From assembly GCA_963989385.1 (NCBI GenBank), contig OZ022500.1, forward strand, positions 117,345,842-117,409,841: 64,000 nucleotides of DNA, in the 5' to 3' direction. The DNA comes from Ctena decussata (lineage: Eukaryota; Mollusca; Bivalvia; Lucinida; Lucinidae). Position 1 is the first letter of the stretch. Each line of letters opens with the position of its first letter. Shown here in pieces: positions 20,626-31,190 of the stretch. Both the position numbers and the translations under genes were made by a program. The notes under the pieces are model-generated. The model worked only from the letters and a program-made list of their open reading frames with translations, had not been told where the DNA came from and did not search any database.

Positions 20626-22617
20626 ATGATGGCGTTTTCGATATCTGCTACGAGCTGTGAAAAACATTTAATTTGTTCAGTGTGCATGGAAGTATTTTCA
20701 GATCCCAGGGCACTGCCCTGTATGCATACATTTTGTCAAAAGTGTTTACAGTCTTATATCACCAGTTTACATTCTAAGAGGGATATCAATTTGCTTGGAT
20801 TTGACTGCCCTGTATGTCGACAAATAACCAAGGCACCAGTACAAGGGCTTGAAGTAGACAAATGGGCGAGCAACTTTACACCTAATTATACTGTTAAAGG
20901 ACTTTTAGAGGAGTACGAAGAATCATTAAACATGCAAGGCGGCTCGACAAATGGAAGTGACGAACAGTGTAATGATAGAGATCACCAGTTTTGTGACATG
21001 CATCCAGACAAGATAGCAGAATTTAAATGTGAAGACCATTCACCAGTTAGAACATGTTGTGCTGTATGTGCAGCAAGAAAGCATAAGCGATGTGATACAC
21101 TGTTATACCTCGGAGACGATTCCTCCTCTGAAAATGGAGATGATATCGATATGAATATAAGTATTGATCCTAAATTACCTGCAGCAAAACGTAGAACTCT
21201 GTCACGACTAGCACGTATAAAGCTTCGCGAAGACCAGTCAGAAAAGCAAACTGAACGCGAAGATGTTGACGAGTTAGAACATAAAAGTTCTCATAGACGC
21301 TTAAAACGTCTTATTGAAACCCCTCGGACTCATTCATTTGAAGAGTGTGAAGATTTGAGAACTTTGTCTGCTTCTGCTCCACCGAATGATTTAATTAATT
21401 CTGTGAAACGAAACGCTTTGGAGGTAGACGAGGATTTTAGATACATTACAACAGCTACGGCTTCCAATATGTCTCAAAACCCAGCATCTGTTGAACGTGC
21501 TGCAGATAAAGACACTGATCAGCATGAATCACACCCGAGCTTACGGCGATTAGTACGTGGTGCAGCACCGCACTCATTTGAAGAAGACGAAGACATGAGG
21601 AGATTATCCGCTAAAACTAACAAAGCTTCAGGTACAGACGGGAGTAATTTGAGCCATAGTGAAGAAGTTACAGCGGCTCGAATGAATATTTCTAGAAGTA
21701 GGTCACCATCGGCTCTATGCAAAGAAATGTCCGTAATTACGGAAACTCCCGAAGATGATGTGACATTTTCAGATCCTGGGGCGCAAAATTACCCTGACGC
21801 CTTGCTGTCTGTGAAATCTACTTTAAATCTCTCTCAAGAAATAGAGGTAAAACTTTTCAATGATTCTCAAGTTTGTTCAGTGACTGGCCTCTGTTCTATG
21901 CCAGATGGAAAGGTTCTCATTGCAGACAGTAAGAATTGCAAAGTAAAGCTATTTGATTTCGATGGTGTGTCAAAGGCGTATACTAGCCTTCCGTCGGATC
22001 CCTGGGATGTTGATTCAATAGGAGAATGTGAGGCAGTTGTGTCATTGCCTAATGCGATGTGCCTTTTTACTCTGATCGTAGAGAACACTATTACGGTTGG
22101 CCGAAGAATTGATTTAGACAAGAAATGCTATGGGGTCGTTTTCAGTAATATGGAATTTATCGTTGCTTGCGGGAGTGATGTTAGAATTTATAGTTACAAT
22201 GGAGAGTTCATAGCTAGAATTTTAAAGGACAAAAAATCTTTTATTCCAAATCCGCGATCCATCAGTAGCAACTTAAGATACCTTCATATGGATCCGGAAG
22301 ATTGCGACAGAATGTTCGTATGTGATCAGAACAGAGGAGTTCTGTGTGCTTCAAGAAATGGAGATGTTAAATCTTTGTGCATAAGCTCTGATAAAGGTTG
22401 CCCACTTGGACTAACAACTGATCGAAATGGAACACTTATTGTTTGTCAGGCTCCAAACTATTTGACAATTTGTATCGTATATGACCAAGGATGTCGAACC
22501 AAAGATGTTCTTAGTATCGACAGAGTTCAAACAGTAGACTTAAATAAGCTAGACCAGAGAGTATGGGTCTCTAAAGGAGATAGTGATACTATCTGTGTCT
22601 ACACAGTTAAGAATTAA
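20626..22617 (+). CDS. TRIM-like RING/B-box protein with C-terminal beta-propeller, single exon
   Basis: This is an intact 663-codon frame without introns. Residues 17-64 form a C3HC4 RING finger (C17, C20, C32, H34, C37, C40, C61, C64), which in this family binds an E2 and gives ubiquitin-ligase activity. Residues 123-156 form a B-box (FCDMH...C135...H138...C145...C148...H153..C156). Instead of the usual long coiled coil there is a charged, Ser-rich, probably disordered segment of about 230 residues. It holds a repeated motif RTHSFEECEDLRTLSA / PHSFEEDEDMRRLSA, each copy preceded by an L.RL-type basic stretch. From about residue 395 to the end, repeated hydrophobic blades (VTGLCSMPDGKVLIADSKNC, KVKLFDFDG, GLTTDRNGTLIVC) suggest an NHL-like propeller that would bind RNA or protein substrates. 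Met2 is an alternative start. Bivalve genomes hold large, often intronless, expansions of such genes linked by inference to innate immunity; the exact orthologue cannot be named. Confidence 0.92.
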   Translation: MMAFSISATSCEKHLICSVCMEVFSDPRALPCMHTFCQKCLQSYITSLHSKRDINLLGFDCPVCRQITKAPVQGLEVDKWASNFTPNYTVKGLLEEYEESLNMQGGSTNGSDEQCNDRDHQFCDMHPDKIAEFKCEDHSPVRTCCAVCAARKHKRCDTLLYLGDDSSSENGDDIDMNISIDPKLPAAKRRTLSRLARIKLREDQSEKQTEREDVDELEHKSSHRRLKRLIETPRTHSFEECEDLRTLSASAPPNDLINSVKRNALEVDEDFRYITTATASNMSQNPASVERAADKDTDQHESHPSLRRLVRGAAPHSFEEDEDMRRLSAKTNKASGTDGSNLSHSEEVTAARMNISRSRSPSALCKEMSVITETPEDDVTFSDPGAQNYPDALLSVKSTLNLSQEIEVKLFNDSQVCSVTGLCSMPDGKVLIADSKNCKVKLFDFDGVSKAYTSLPSDPWDVDSIGECEAVVSLPNAMCLFTLIVENTITVGRRIDLDKKCYGVVFSNMEFIVACGSDVRIYSYNGEFIARILKDKKSFIPNPRSISSNLRYLHMDPEDCDRMFVCDQNRGVLCASRNGDVKSLCISSDKGCPLGLTTDRNGTLIVCQAPNYLTICIVYDQGCRTKDVLSIDRVQTVDLNKLDQRVWVSKGDSDTICVYTVKN

Positions 22618-22657
22618 GAGCTTAAGAAATACTATATCCAAGAAGGCACAAGACTTT

Positions 22658-22722
22658 AAATCAACACTGAGTCAACATTGATTCAACGCCATGACGTTGA
22701 ATAAATGTTAATTCAGTGTTTA
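22658..22722. repeat. Family D foldback repeat, copy 2
   Basis: AACACTGAGTCAACATTGAT on the left mirrors ATGTTAATTCAGTGTTTA on the right around CGCCATGACGTTG. It lies 40 bases after the TRIM-like stop codon, so it is likely in that gene's 3' UTR or just beyond. Confidence 0.65.
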
Positions 22723-22774
22723 ATATTTACATTATCCGTGCATTTATTGCAAAGCGCTATGGTTAACCATTAAA

Positions 22775-23165
22775 ACGTAATGTAGTTTATACTTCAATAA
22801 CTACATCGGTTCACGCGACTTACATGACGTTAAGTGACGTCAAAGTAAACCATGGTTCTCCAATCTGATTGGACGTAGGCGACGTTATTACGTCGTTCTT
22901 ACGTCGTTGACGCTGTTCCGCATTTAGTAGAAAAACTGAGTATAAATGATTTTCTGCTTCAACTGTAGCCCCAACTGTAACGCCAATTTGTGGTCAAATA
23001 ATTTATATAAAAGAATGTAAATATAAGCAATGAACTTATTTTTTCTGGTGTATGTCGAAGTATAAACTAGATTGGGTCGCTAGCAAATACATGAGCCCCT
23101 TCGGGGTTCACTTACTTTGCACGCGACCCAATGTAGTTTATACTTCGATAAACATCAAAAAAATG
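22775..23165. mobile_element. Nested foldback elements downstream of the TRIM-like gene
   Basis: At 23042-23162, TGTCGAAGTATAAACTAGAT and GGGTCGC pair with GCGACCCA and GTAGTTTATACTTCGATAAA; a small hairpin GAGCCCCTTCGGGGTTC sits in the middle. A partial left half (ATGTAGTTTATACTTC) also appears at 22782. Between them, 22815-22920 holds TGACGT-rich sequence like family C. Confidence 0.65.
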
Positions 23166-24118
23166 AAATTCATTCCTTAATTCAACGCCGTGTGCCCAGT
23201 GGGATGTTTATGCATGCAATTGTGCTTGAGCCGCTTAACGGCCGTTTGCAGCCTTATAAATGATATTGCTTTATACAAAGAATCACAGCACAACTGAGAC
23301 TCCGCATCTCATTCTTGTATGCGTTCTTTGTTTCTACAAGCAACCTTTATATATAATTTATTTGAACACCACCTATTCATTAAGACCGCCCATTGAGCTG
23401 TGGCATGAAGAAAAGTCCTCGCAGTATATGCCACCAGCGAAGAGACATACAACTGAGTCTGCATATTGACATAGTCATATTTGCAAAACAGTCAATGGGT
23501 ATGTCTTGATCAAACTGCATGGATGAGCATTTGCTGCCAGGAAGATTCCTCAGCCCATAGTTTGTTGGTGCCAACGGTAAATTTTTAATTAGCTTACACT
23601 GATGTGCAGGCCAATATGCTTTTGTACATTTTTTGTATATGGTCCTTCTTAATAATGTGGTTCGATAGATCTTGATATTCTTAGGTTTCAGAGAATAACG
23701 TTTTTTTTATCAAACTTTGTAACATTTTATATAAAGACTGTCAGTTTGTGTACATTTGTGTTTCTACAAGACTTACTTTCAGCCCAAACGAAATGAAATC
23801 AAGGTAAGAAGTCACAATGCTGATCAAATTCACACAGATCTATTGAAATGTAGTGTAAATGTAATTCATGAATCGATTTAATTCTTTTATACATGTACCC
23901 GAGGCCTATTAAACGAGAAGTATTAGAGAAGTATCTTTTTTATTAGAACAAGCGTAAATTCGTCATGATTACACCTTTGATCATTTTTCCGTTTGACCGC
24001 AAAATTAGTTTGCTTTCTGACAAGAGCAGCAAAGTTCTCGCCTTAAACTCTTTCCGAAAGGATGGAAATATTGGATGCTTGTCAGAAATTATGATACTGA
24101 CGTTAATTTTCCGTTATG
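23166..24118. other. Intergenic DNA, no gene recognised
   Basis: GTGCCCAGTGGGA at about 23192 looks like one end of a family C/D element. Otherwise nothing is supported. Confidence 0.45.
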
Positions 24119-24195
24119 GTACAGCTGACCTTACGTATTGCGCTGATGTAACATTCAAAATGTTACATCAGCGCAATACGTAAGGTCAGCTGTAC
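24119..24195. repeat. Perfect 37-bp-arm hairpin
   Basis: The left arm GTACAGCTGACCTTACGTAT... (24119-24155) is exactly complementary to 24159-24195 with a 3-base loop, and pairing continues outward after one mismatch (TTATG/CGATAA). The RNA could form a miRNA-precursor-like stem, but no conserved mature sequence is recognised. Confidence 0.95.
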
Positions 24196-25245
24196 GATAA
24201 CAATTTCATGCACGCAATGTCAGGTTGACTACACTGCTGGCGGCATTCTTTCTTTGTCGGTTTCTTGTAAGTTATGCAACAAAATGCTATTTTGCACTAT
24301 TTTCATTACTCAGCCCAGTTAACTGAGATGAAATGGCTTAGGGAAAAGTTATCTTTAGTCATTGAAAAAAAAACAAAAAAAAAATCAATTGCTGTACATA
24401 AAAGGCCTAAAACAAATTGCTGTACATAAAAGGCCTAAAACAAATTGGTGCCCGTTTCAATAAACATCTTAAGCTCATGATTTTCTTAAGTTCCATACAA
24501 ACTTTAGAGAACAACTCCAAAATGTTATAACACATTTATTATCACGACGTAGGGTCTCAACTGGCTTTTTTCAAGTATAATCAAACTATATGAGCTTAAG
24601 AAAATCTTATGCTTTAGAATTAAGTGAACTTTTTTAGATTAAACATATTTCATTGCAAAAAGACAAAGGGATTGGACCCAAGTTATACACAACATTATAT
24701 AGTCCTCTCCCTAACTTTTTTTCAGTGTGAGATCAAATTCGATTCCACTGATGAACACCAAAAATTGGTTGTTTCAGTCGTGGTTCTTTACTCTTGAAAC
24801 CACTACCTTTTGATGTTCATTCGATATATGCTCAAATATACCGGAATAATTATGTAGGGCATGCGGCATTTCGTAAGTACGGTTAAGCCTCGCTGACACG
24901 GCCAAAGTTTCTTTGGAGCTCGTGTGAATGAAGACGATATGCCATATTTTCATTACCCAATTTATATGGTACATGTCAATTTTATTTGTACGTGTGAGCA
25001 GAACGTTTGCCATAGTATATATAACAAACAAGCTATGGAGATGAGCAAAAAAATTTTCTCATAATCAAATCAGTTTGACTTTGAACAAATTACATTGTAT
25101 CTTTAACAAAGAAAATGTGGTATGGTTGGCCGTTCACACGTGTAAAGTTTGTTTACCTAAGTAATTTTGACGAAAAATCTTTGTTCATGTGAATACTGCT
25201 GCAAATATTTCATTGCCAAAGTTATTTTTGACAGAGTTGCTGTTA
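24196..25245. other. Intergenic DNA with a short tandem duplication
   Basis: The 30-bp phrase AATTGCTGTACATAAAAGGC... occurs twice in tandem at about 24388-24447. Between about 24465 and 24610, CTTAAGCTCATGATTTTCTT is loosely complementary to GAGCTTAAGAAAATCTTATG, suggesting an old foldback. No gene is recognised. Confidence 0.45.
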
Positions 25246-26262
25246 CATTTTTCTGTGACAACTAATTTGCTCCGTGTCACGCAAAATGTTTGACAAACTT
25301 CTTTTGCAATAATTTCTGTGACAAAGAAACTTTACTTGCGTGAACGAAGCTTATACTAGTCATTAATTTAAAAAAAAAAAAACACTTTCGGAGAGGGATG
25401 CTCGTTGCCTGCCGAGACCTGCCATCATATCTTTTCTTTCAAACTTTTGGGGTTTAGCGACTCTGAAGAAGTTAAATACAGAAACGCGCGTCTGTCGCAC
25501 TAAATTAGGTATGAATACGTTTATATTAGAACCACTGGGCCGATATCACTGCTGGTGGACAATTTGTCCCCGAGGATATCATCAACCCAGTTAGTCAGTG
25601 TTTCAGTATTGATTCTGGTTCTCAGGCATTGGGGTCACTACTTAAATACTGATTTAGATACTTAATTCATTTTGATATATATCTGATGAAATTTCTAAAT
25701 TATTCTAAAACTAAGACTGACTTGTCATGGCGACATGAATCTTAGCGGAGTTTGGCTAGCATTCTTTTGAGTTGTTTTGGCTTTTTGCGGGTTCTTGCTG
25801 CATCGCACATCTCTTTCCTGGTGCCCTTATCTGTCGCCTTTCTCGAGACGCAGGGGTTGAGGTGGCTCGGTGGGGGACGCCTGCGCCCGCGGATTAAGAC
25901 GTAGGCGTCTCTTACCTGATGTCTGCAGCTAATGTGTCCCGCGGAATGCGACAGCAAGTGTGGCTCGGAGAGGGATGCTCGTTGCCTGCCATCATATCTT
26001 TTCTTTCAAACTTTTGGGGTTAAGCGACACTGAAGAAGTTAAATACAGAAACGCGCGTCTGTCGCACTAAATTAAGTATGAATACGTTTATATTTCAACC
26101 GACTTCCCTTTGCTTGTGAAAACGAAACTTAAACTAGTCATTTATCTTTAAAAATACACTTGCAACCGACTTCCCTAAGATGAACCTTATAGTCATATAT
26201 ATGGCAATCTTACAAATATTGCGCAGAAACGATCTACAAATAAAATGTAAATATAAGAGCAA
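25246..26262 (+). repeat. Interrupted copy of a repeat that recurs intact at 29951-30218
   Basis: Block A (25246-25372, TTACATTTTTCTGTGACAAC...) and block B (26158-26262, ACTTGCAACCGACTTCCCTA...) are contiguous at 29951-30218 but here are split by about 785 bp. A diverged copy of the end of block A (GAAACTTAAACTAGTCATTT) reappears just before block B, like a target duplication. The spacer holds two copies of a retroelement-tail-like block (25390-25533 and 25970-26093). Confidence 0.7.
25390..26093 (+). repeat. Duplicated retroelement-tail-like block
   Basis: Both 25390-25533 and 25970-26093 contain GGAGAGGGATGCTCGTTGCC, TCATATCTTTTCTTTCAAAC, CTGAAGAAGTTAAATACAGA and AACGCGCGTCTGTCGCACTA. A GAAGA...GAAACGCG motif is common at the 3' ends of retroelements. 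A weaker third copy lies at 32383-32462 ahead of the second RT remnant. Between the two copies, a minus-strand frame (25742-25957) ending QLKRMLAKLR is unrecognised. Confidence 0.6.
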
Positions 26263-26337
26263 GTAAGTATTTATAAAGAAAAAAGAAAAAAAGTTCACAA
26301 AACATCCCTGGTGTGTTGATGACGATGTCTTCAATAA

Positions 26338-26338
26338 T

Positions 26339-26369
<31 letters not shown>

Positions 26370-26372
26370 GGC
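26338..26372 (+). repeat. (CT)n microsatellite
   Basis: TCTCTCTC repeat with two interruptions, just upstream of the reverse transcriptase relic. Confidence 0.9.
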
Positions 26373-26421
26373 CTTCACCTCTCTTTGGTTTTATAACCTA
26401 TTCAATTCTGTCAAAGCGAAA

Positions 26422-28617
26422 ATGTTTGCCTTCCCTCTTCGTCCACTAATCGAATCTGAGATCAACCATAAAAGACATTTTCTCAAAATTCCTTTTATAA
26501 ATAAAGGAATTGATTTTATTGACCTACAAAGTATTTTTAAGGATCGGTCTGTAACTGCATCGATCCCGGATTATTTCGTGAATAAGGAGCCACCTATCAT
26601 ATGTTATAAATATAACAAACCAATTAGAAACACTATATTTAACTTTAATAAACTGGTCTCAGATCTTGATGTTCACACAAATACACCCGATACATGAGAT
26701 TGTATAGACTCCAAATTTATCTATCCTGCCGCTGGCCATGTCATTACAGGGAATCTTAATATTATTTCAGATTCAAGAATTCGTAACATTATTTCGAAGG
26801 GACCAAAATATAGATTTTCCTAACCGTATTGATTTCAAAAAATGTAGGGAAGATATAGCCTGTTCTTTAACTGATTTTGGTAATCGATGGTGCAAGCGGG
26901 AACATGTTGAGTCTGATGCCTTAAAGGAATGGAAGGTGAACATTTTTAATGTAATGGATAAACGTATTAAATTCTATTCCCAAAACACAAATCCTTTGCC
27001 GCCTAAACCTAAATCAACATTCCGTCACCTGAAGTCGGGTATCCAGCAGTTTCATAGTAAGTACGTTCTGGTTCCAGCAGACAAGGGTGCAAATAACGTT
27101 GTCGTTGTTTGACGGTTATACTATATTAACACATTGAAACAAGAACTTGGCGGCACTAAGGCCTATGAAGAGACTTCAGAAGACGAAAAGTCTGTTGTCT
27201 TTAGGCACTGTAATGATATAGCCCTCAAGTTTTCTGTAAATGTAGAGGAACGACAGGACAAGCTTCCTACGATGTACTGGTTACCTAAACTTCATAAACG
27301 ACCATATAAAGCCAGATTTATTGCTAATTCTAGTGCTTGTACCACTACTGAACTTTCCAAATTATTAACTTCTTGCCTTACCGCTATCAAAATTCATATA
27401 ATTAGGTACTGTGAAAAAGTTTACGAACGGTCAGGAAAAAGTTTGTTTTGGTCAATTAAAAATTCTACCGAGGTTCTTGATAAACTGAAGTCTAGAGGAT
27501 ATCGCGCGTCTAGTTTGTCTACATACGATTTTTCTACACTCTATACAACTTTGCCCCATAATTTAATAAAAAAGAAACTAATAAATTTAACTATTGAGAC
27601 TACTTTTCAGAGAGAGGGTGCTCTTTATCTTGCTTGCAATGATAAACATGCTTTTTTTTTTTTACTTCCGATGACCAAAAAAGGTTTAAAATGTGGTCTT
27701 GCCAAAATGTTTGTGATGCTTTAGTATATCTTCTAGATAACATTTTCATCAGATTCGGTACTAAGTTACACAGACAAATTATAGGAATTCCGATGGGTAC
27801 TAATTGCGCTCCTCTTGTAGCAGATTTGTTTCTATTTTGCTATGAAAGAGACTTTATGATGTCTCTTTCTGACGATACTGAAGCTCATGTCATTGAAGCA
27901 TTCAACTCAACGTCTAGATACTTGGACGACCTTTTAAATATTGACAACCCTTATTTTGAAGAAATGGTTAGTCAAATTTATCCTGCTGAATTGCAGTTAA
28001 ATAAAGCAAATACTTCTGATACCGAGGCCCCATTTTTGGATTTACATTTATCTATTTTAGATGGATTTGTTTCATCTAAAATTTATGACAAACGCGATGA
28101 TTTTGATTTCGACATTGTTAATTTTCCGTTTTTGGATGGTGATGTTCCCCGCACCACTTCTTATGGTGTTTACATTTCTCAGCTTATTCGCTTCGCTAGT
28201 GTGTCTAGTCATCTGGCTGACTTCAATGCTCTTAATAAAAGTTTGACTGCCAAGCTTTTACAGCAGGGGTATCGGTATCATAAACTTCGGAAAGCTTTTT
28301 CTAAATTTTATCGTAGACACTTTGAATTGGTTTCTAAATATAATATAGGGTTAAGGTCACTTTTGCAACAAGGCCTATCGGAACCTGAATTTTATGGTGA
28401 CTTAGTATATAAATTACACAAAATCGTAGGGAAAACAAAATTTCCCGATCAATTTAAGAAAATTATCATACGATTTAAACGCATTGGCTATAACATAGAT
28501 GTAATGCGACAGTCGGCATGCTTAGTGGTTAACCCAATCACGGTTGACAACTTTGCTGTCCTCTTTAATTGCACGCCGGTGGGTAGGGGTTCAGACTCTA
28601 TGATAGCCCCTACATAA
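26422..28617 (+). pseudogene. Broken reverse transcriptase of a Penelope-like retroelement
   Basis: The coding sequence is continuous in similarity but is broken by a TGA at 26695, a frame shift near 26815, a TGA where Trp is expected at 27110 and a frame shift in the T-run near 27655. Recognisable RT blocks are PTMYWLPKLHKRPYKARFIA, STYDFSTLYTTLPHNLI, GIPMGTNCAPLVADLF and the catalytic-site variant RYLDDLLNI, followed by APFLDLHLSI and a conserved basic C-terminal region ending DSMIAPT. The wording of these blocks matches a reverse transcriptase family very common in bivalve and cnidarian genomes. Placement with Penelope-like elements is inferred from the LPKLHK, TLP and PFLDL blocks. No GIY-YIG endonuclease is visible downstream. 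Confidence 0.8.
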
Positions 28618-28884
28618 AGCTATATATTAGTTGGTTGGGGCCGGATGTTTGTCTGTTTCTTGGCCCACTGGGGTTCAACTGGTGGTCTTCTTTTGCTCCA
28701 GTACTCCAGTGGTGTTGCTGACGCCCCAGTGATCTCCGGGTGTCTCAACACGTTTTGCTGTCGAGTCCTCATCCTTGCTTCATCACGGTCTTTTCTTGAT
28801 CTTAATTGTTGACCGTGATGACTCTCTGATGAGTTAGGGGACCTCCATACGAACCGAACTACCAACTAATTGTGTGCACCGCAG
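28618..28884 (+). other. 3' region of the reverse transcriptase relic
   Basis: Non-coding sequence after the RT stop with partial similarity to 32701-32880, which follows the second RT remnant (both contain TTCTTTTGCTCC, CCAGT and CTGATGAG). CTGATGAG at 28826-28833 is the hammerhead ribozyme core word, but the partner GAAA box is not intact. Confidence 0.4.
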
Positions 28885-29300
28885 CGGAGGGTGAGGGTGA
28901 AGGTTTGGGCCCAGTAAAACCGGTTTAACCCCCCCCCCCCCCCCCCCCCCCCAGTAGTTATTACTGACCGTCCCAAGGCGGTACTTTTGTTGCGGTTGCA
29001 TTTGTTTTATGTTCGGTGCTGTTTAATTTATTGTGTTCTCAGTTTAATCCTTCTATCATAAAAATAGAAAATAGGTAAAAAAAAATGTTAAATGTTTTTC
29101 ATATAATTTGCTTAGTCCGTTGTAACCCGTCTGTTGGTCTAAATTATTTGGTTCGGTAAAGATAGCTGAGTTGCCATCTATTTGGGAAAGAGCTGCTGAC
29201 TCGGCTTATCACTTGTAATTTATTGTTTGTTGGGATGTCTTTGTCAATCTTTCCCTTTGATGTTGGGGATAGGGTTTGGGATCTGATTCAGTCAGTTCCT
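28885..29300 (+). repeat. Dispersed repeat family R, copy 3
   Basis: GGGTGAGGGTGAAGGTTTGG, a run of about 24 C (28929-28952), AGTAGTTATTACTGACCGTC, CCAAGGCGGTACTTTTGTTG, CATCTATTTGGGAAAGAGCT and CCCTTTGATGTTGG match copies 1, 2 and 4 in order. Copy 4 at 62688 is the closest, also starting GGGTGAGG. Confidence 0.65.
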
Positions 29301-29309
29301 GAAGTGTAG

Positions 29310-29918
29310 TTACTCTTTAAATTTCCATAAACAAATCCATTGTAAAACCATGCCGAGTCCATTAATGTATTCATTTTAAGTCTACCAATCAGACCGGCAT
29401 TCAGTTTTGTTACGTCATCAACGAACCTATATCCTGCAGCCTTAATTTATTTTTTTTTGCGCATGACCATACCCTTGTCAGCATTGTTTCTCAATCTCAA
29501 GAGTATTGGTTTAGGTTACCAACTTTCTCTGGTATTCTGTGTATGGCGAGTATCTGTTCTGGTTGAAAAGTTATATGTGCCTTGGTCTCTAATATTGTAC
29601 GGACCTCTGTTGAAACTCTCTCGACTCTATCATTTTCCCGCTCGGGCACTCCAAACAATTTGAAGTTATTTTTCCTTGAATAATGTTCGTTATGATTAGC
29701 TTTTTTATTGCACTTCGAGCCATTTCTTCCATCTTGGCCGCTTTTTCTTTATATGTGGTCATAAGCTCTTCTATAGTCGTATAAGCTTGGTCCAATTTTT
29801 CCTTCATTTCTACATTTTCATAATGTAGATACTCAATTAAAATCTGAAACCTGTTATGTATTTCGCCAACTTTAACTTCTATTTTCTCTTCCACTCTCCT
29901 TAACAAGGATGCCTGCAT
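29310..29918 (-). pseudogene. L1-type LINE ORF1 relic (coiled coil, RRM, C-terminal domain)
   Basis: The minus strand starts with a heptad-rich helix (EMKEKLDQAYTTIEELMTTY) typical of the ORF1 coiled coil. In the next frame EHYSRKNNFKLFGVPEREND and ITFQPEQILAIHRIPEK form the RRM-type RNA-binding block. In a third frame AAGYRFVDDVTKLNAGLIGR and AWFYNGFVYG give the C-terminal domain. At least two frame shifts separate them. ORF1 proteins package LINE RNA; no ORF2 is adjacent, so this is a fragment. Confidence 0.75.
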
Positions 29919-29950
29919 TTCAGAGACAATACTTTTGACTGCTTTTGACA

Positions 29951-30218
29951 GAGTTGCTTTGTTACATTTTTCTGTGACAAATAATTTGCTCCGTATGGCG
30001 CAAAATGTTTAGCCAACTTCCTTTGTAATAATTTCTGTAACAAAAAAAACGCTACTTGCGTGAACGAAGCTTATACTAGTCATTAATTTTTTGAAAATAC
30101 ACTTGCAACCGACTTCCCTAAGATGAACCTTATTGTGTCATATATTTGGCATATATTTAGCAATCTTACAAATAATACGCAGAAACGATCTACAAATAAA
30201 ATGTAAATATAAGAGCTT
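29951..30218 (+). repeat. Uninterrupted copy of repeat A+B
   Basis: Blocks A and B, separated by about 785 bp at 25246-26262, are contiguous here, from TTTGTTACATTTTTCTGTGA through ACTTGCAACCGACTTCCCTA to TAAATATAAGAGC. The two copies flank the reverse transcriptase relic. Confidence 0.75.
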
Positions 30219-30565
30219 GACTTTTGTTCATCATGTGCCATGATAACACTAACGATCGTCGGTAAAATCGTACTATAACCAAGGAATTCATTAAAGGCAG
30301 CAAAAAGGCTACAAGAAACCTTTACCTGTATATACCAACTGACGTGAGATCATTTGACGCCATAAGTAATTAGCCAAAATTAATTGTCCGTTAAAATATT
30401 GACGTCGAGCTTTTAACTTAAAGATACAAATTGTTAAATTTTGATCAGAGTCATGATATGACGAAGACATGCAACTGTAGTCGCTATAATTCTTTTAGCT
30501 CCTCGACCAACTGTCGTCATCATTACATGATGGTCGTGAAATATTAAATTTCAGTGCTTGGATCA

Positions 30566-30788
30566 GGGGCCGTATTCATAAAGCCACTTAAGTCGTTGCT
30601 ATGCGGTTGCTAAGGCTAAATATCTATACAGGAGATTCCCAACAACTATGAAATTTGGTCTGGAGGAACAGTCTTACAAAGACTGTTCCTCCAGACCAAA
30701 TTTCATAGTTGTAGGGAATCTCCTTCAAAGAAATTTAGCCTTAGCAACAGCATGGCAACCACTTAAGTCGTTTTATGAATACGGCCCC
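30566..30788. mobile_element. Foldback MITE, family B copy 2
   Basis: GGGGCCGTATTCATAAAGCC on the left, its complement on the right ending ATGAATACGGCCCC, and a nearly perfect centre CTGGAGGAACAGTCTTxCAAAGACTGTTCCTCCAG. Confidence 0.92.
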
Positions 30789-31190
30789 AGGCCTTATTTC
30801 GTTTCTAGTGTAAACTCATACTCAGCTGCATTGCATGCATAACAATTAGCATTTCAAAACAAGGTTTCCAAAAGGTGTAACACGTTATACGACAACCTAA
30901 GTTTATCAACAGTTGTGAAATCAGCACGGAAAATGCGTATTTTCTAAGCGTAAATAAATAATACATGTCTGTTTGATTTTTACCAGCATAATCATGTTTC
31001 GAGAAATTTTTGGTAGGAATATTTTTTTATCTGTTCAGCAAAATTTCCTCCCGCTGAGAAAGGATGGACACAACTGGCATGCAATCCAAGAGACTTTAAA
31101 AAATTATTCAAAACCCGTTTCTTTAATATTTTGTAATTATATAACTGATGGTACCCAGGATAGGCCACAATCACAACAAGGGCTTCGCAA
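30789..31190. other. Intergenic DNA, no gene recognised
   Basis: Nothing supported. Confidence 0.5.
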
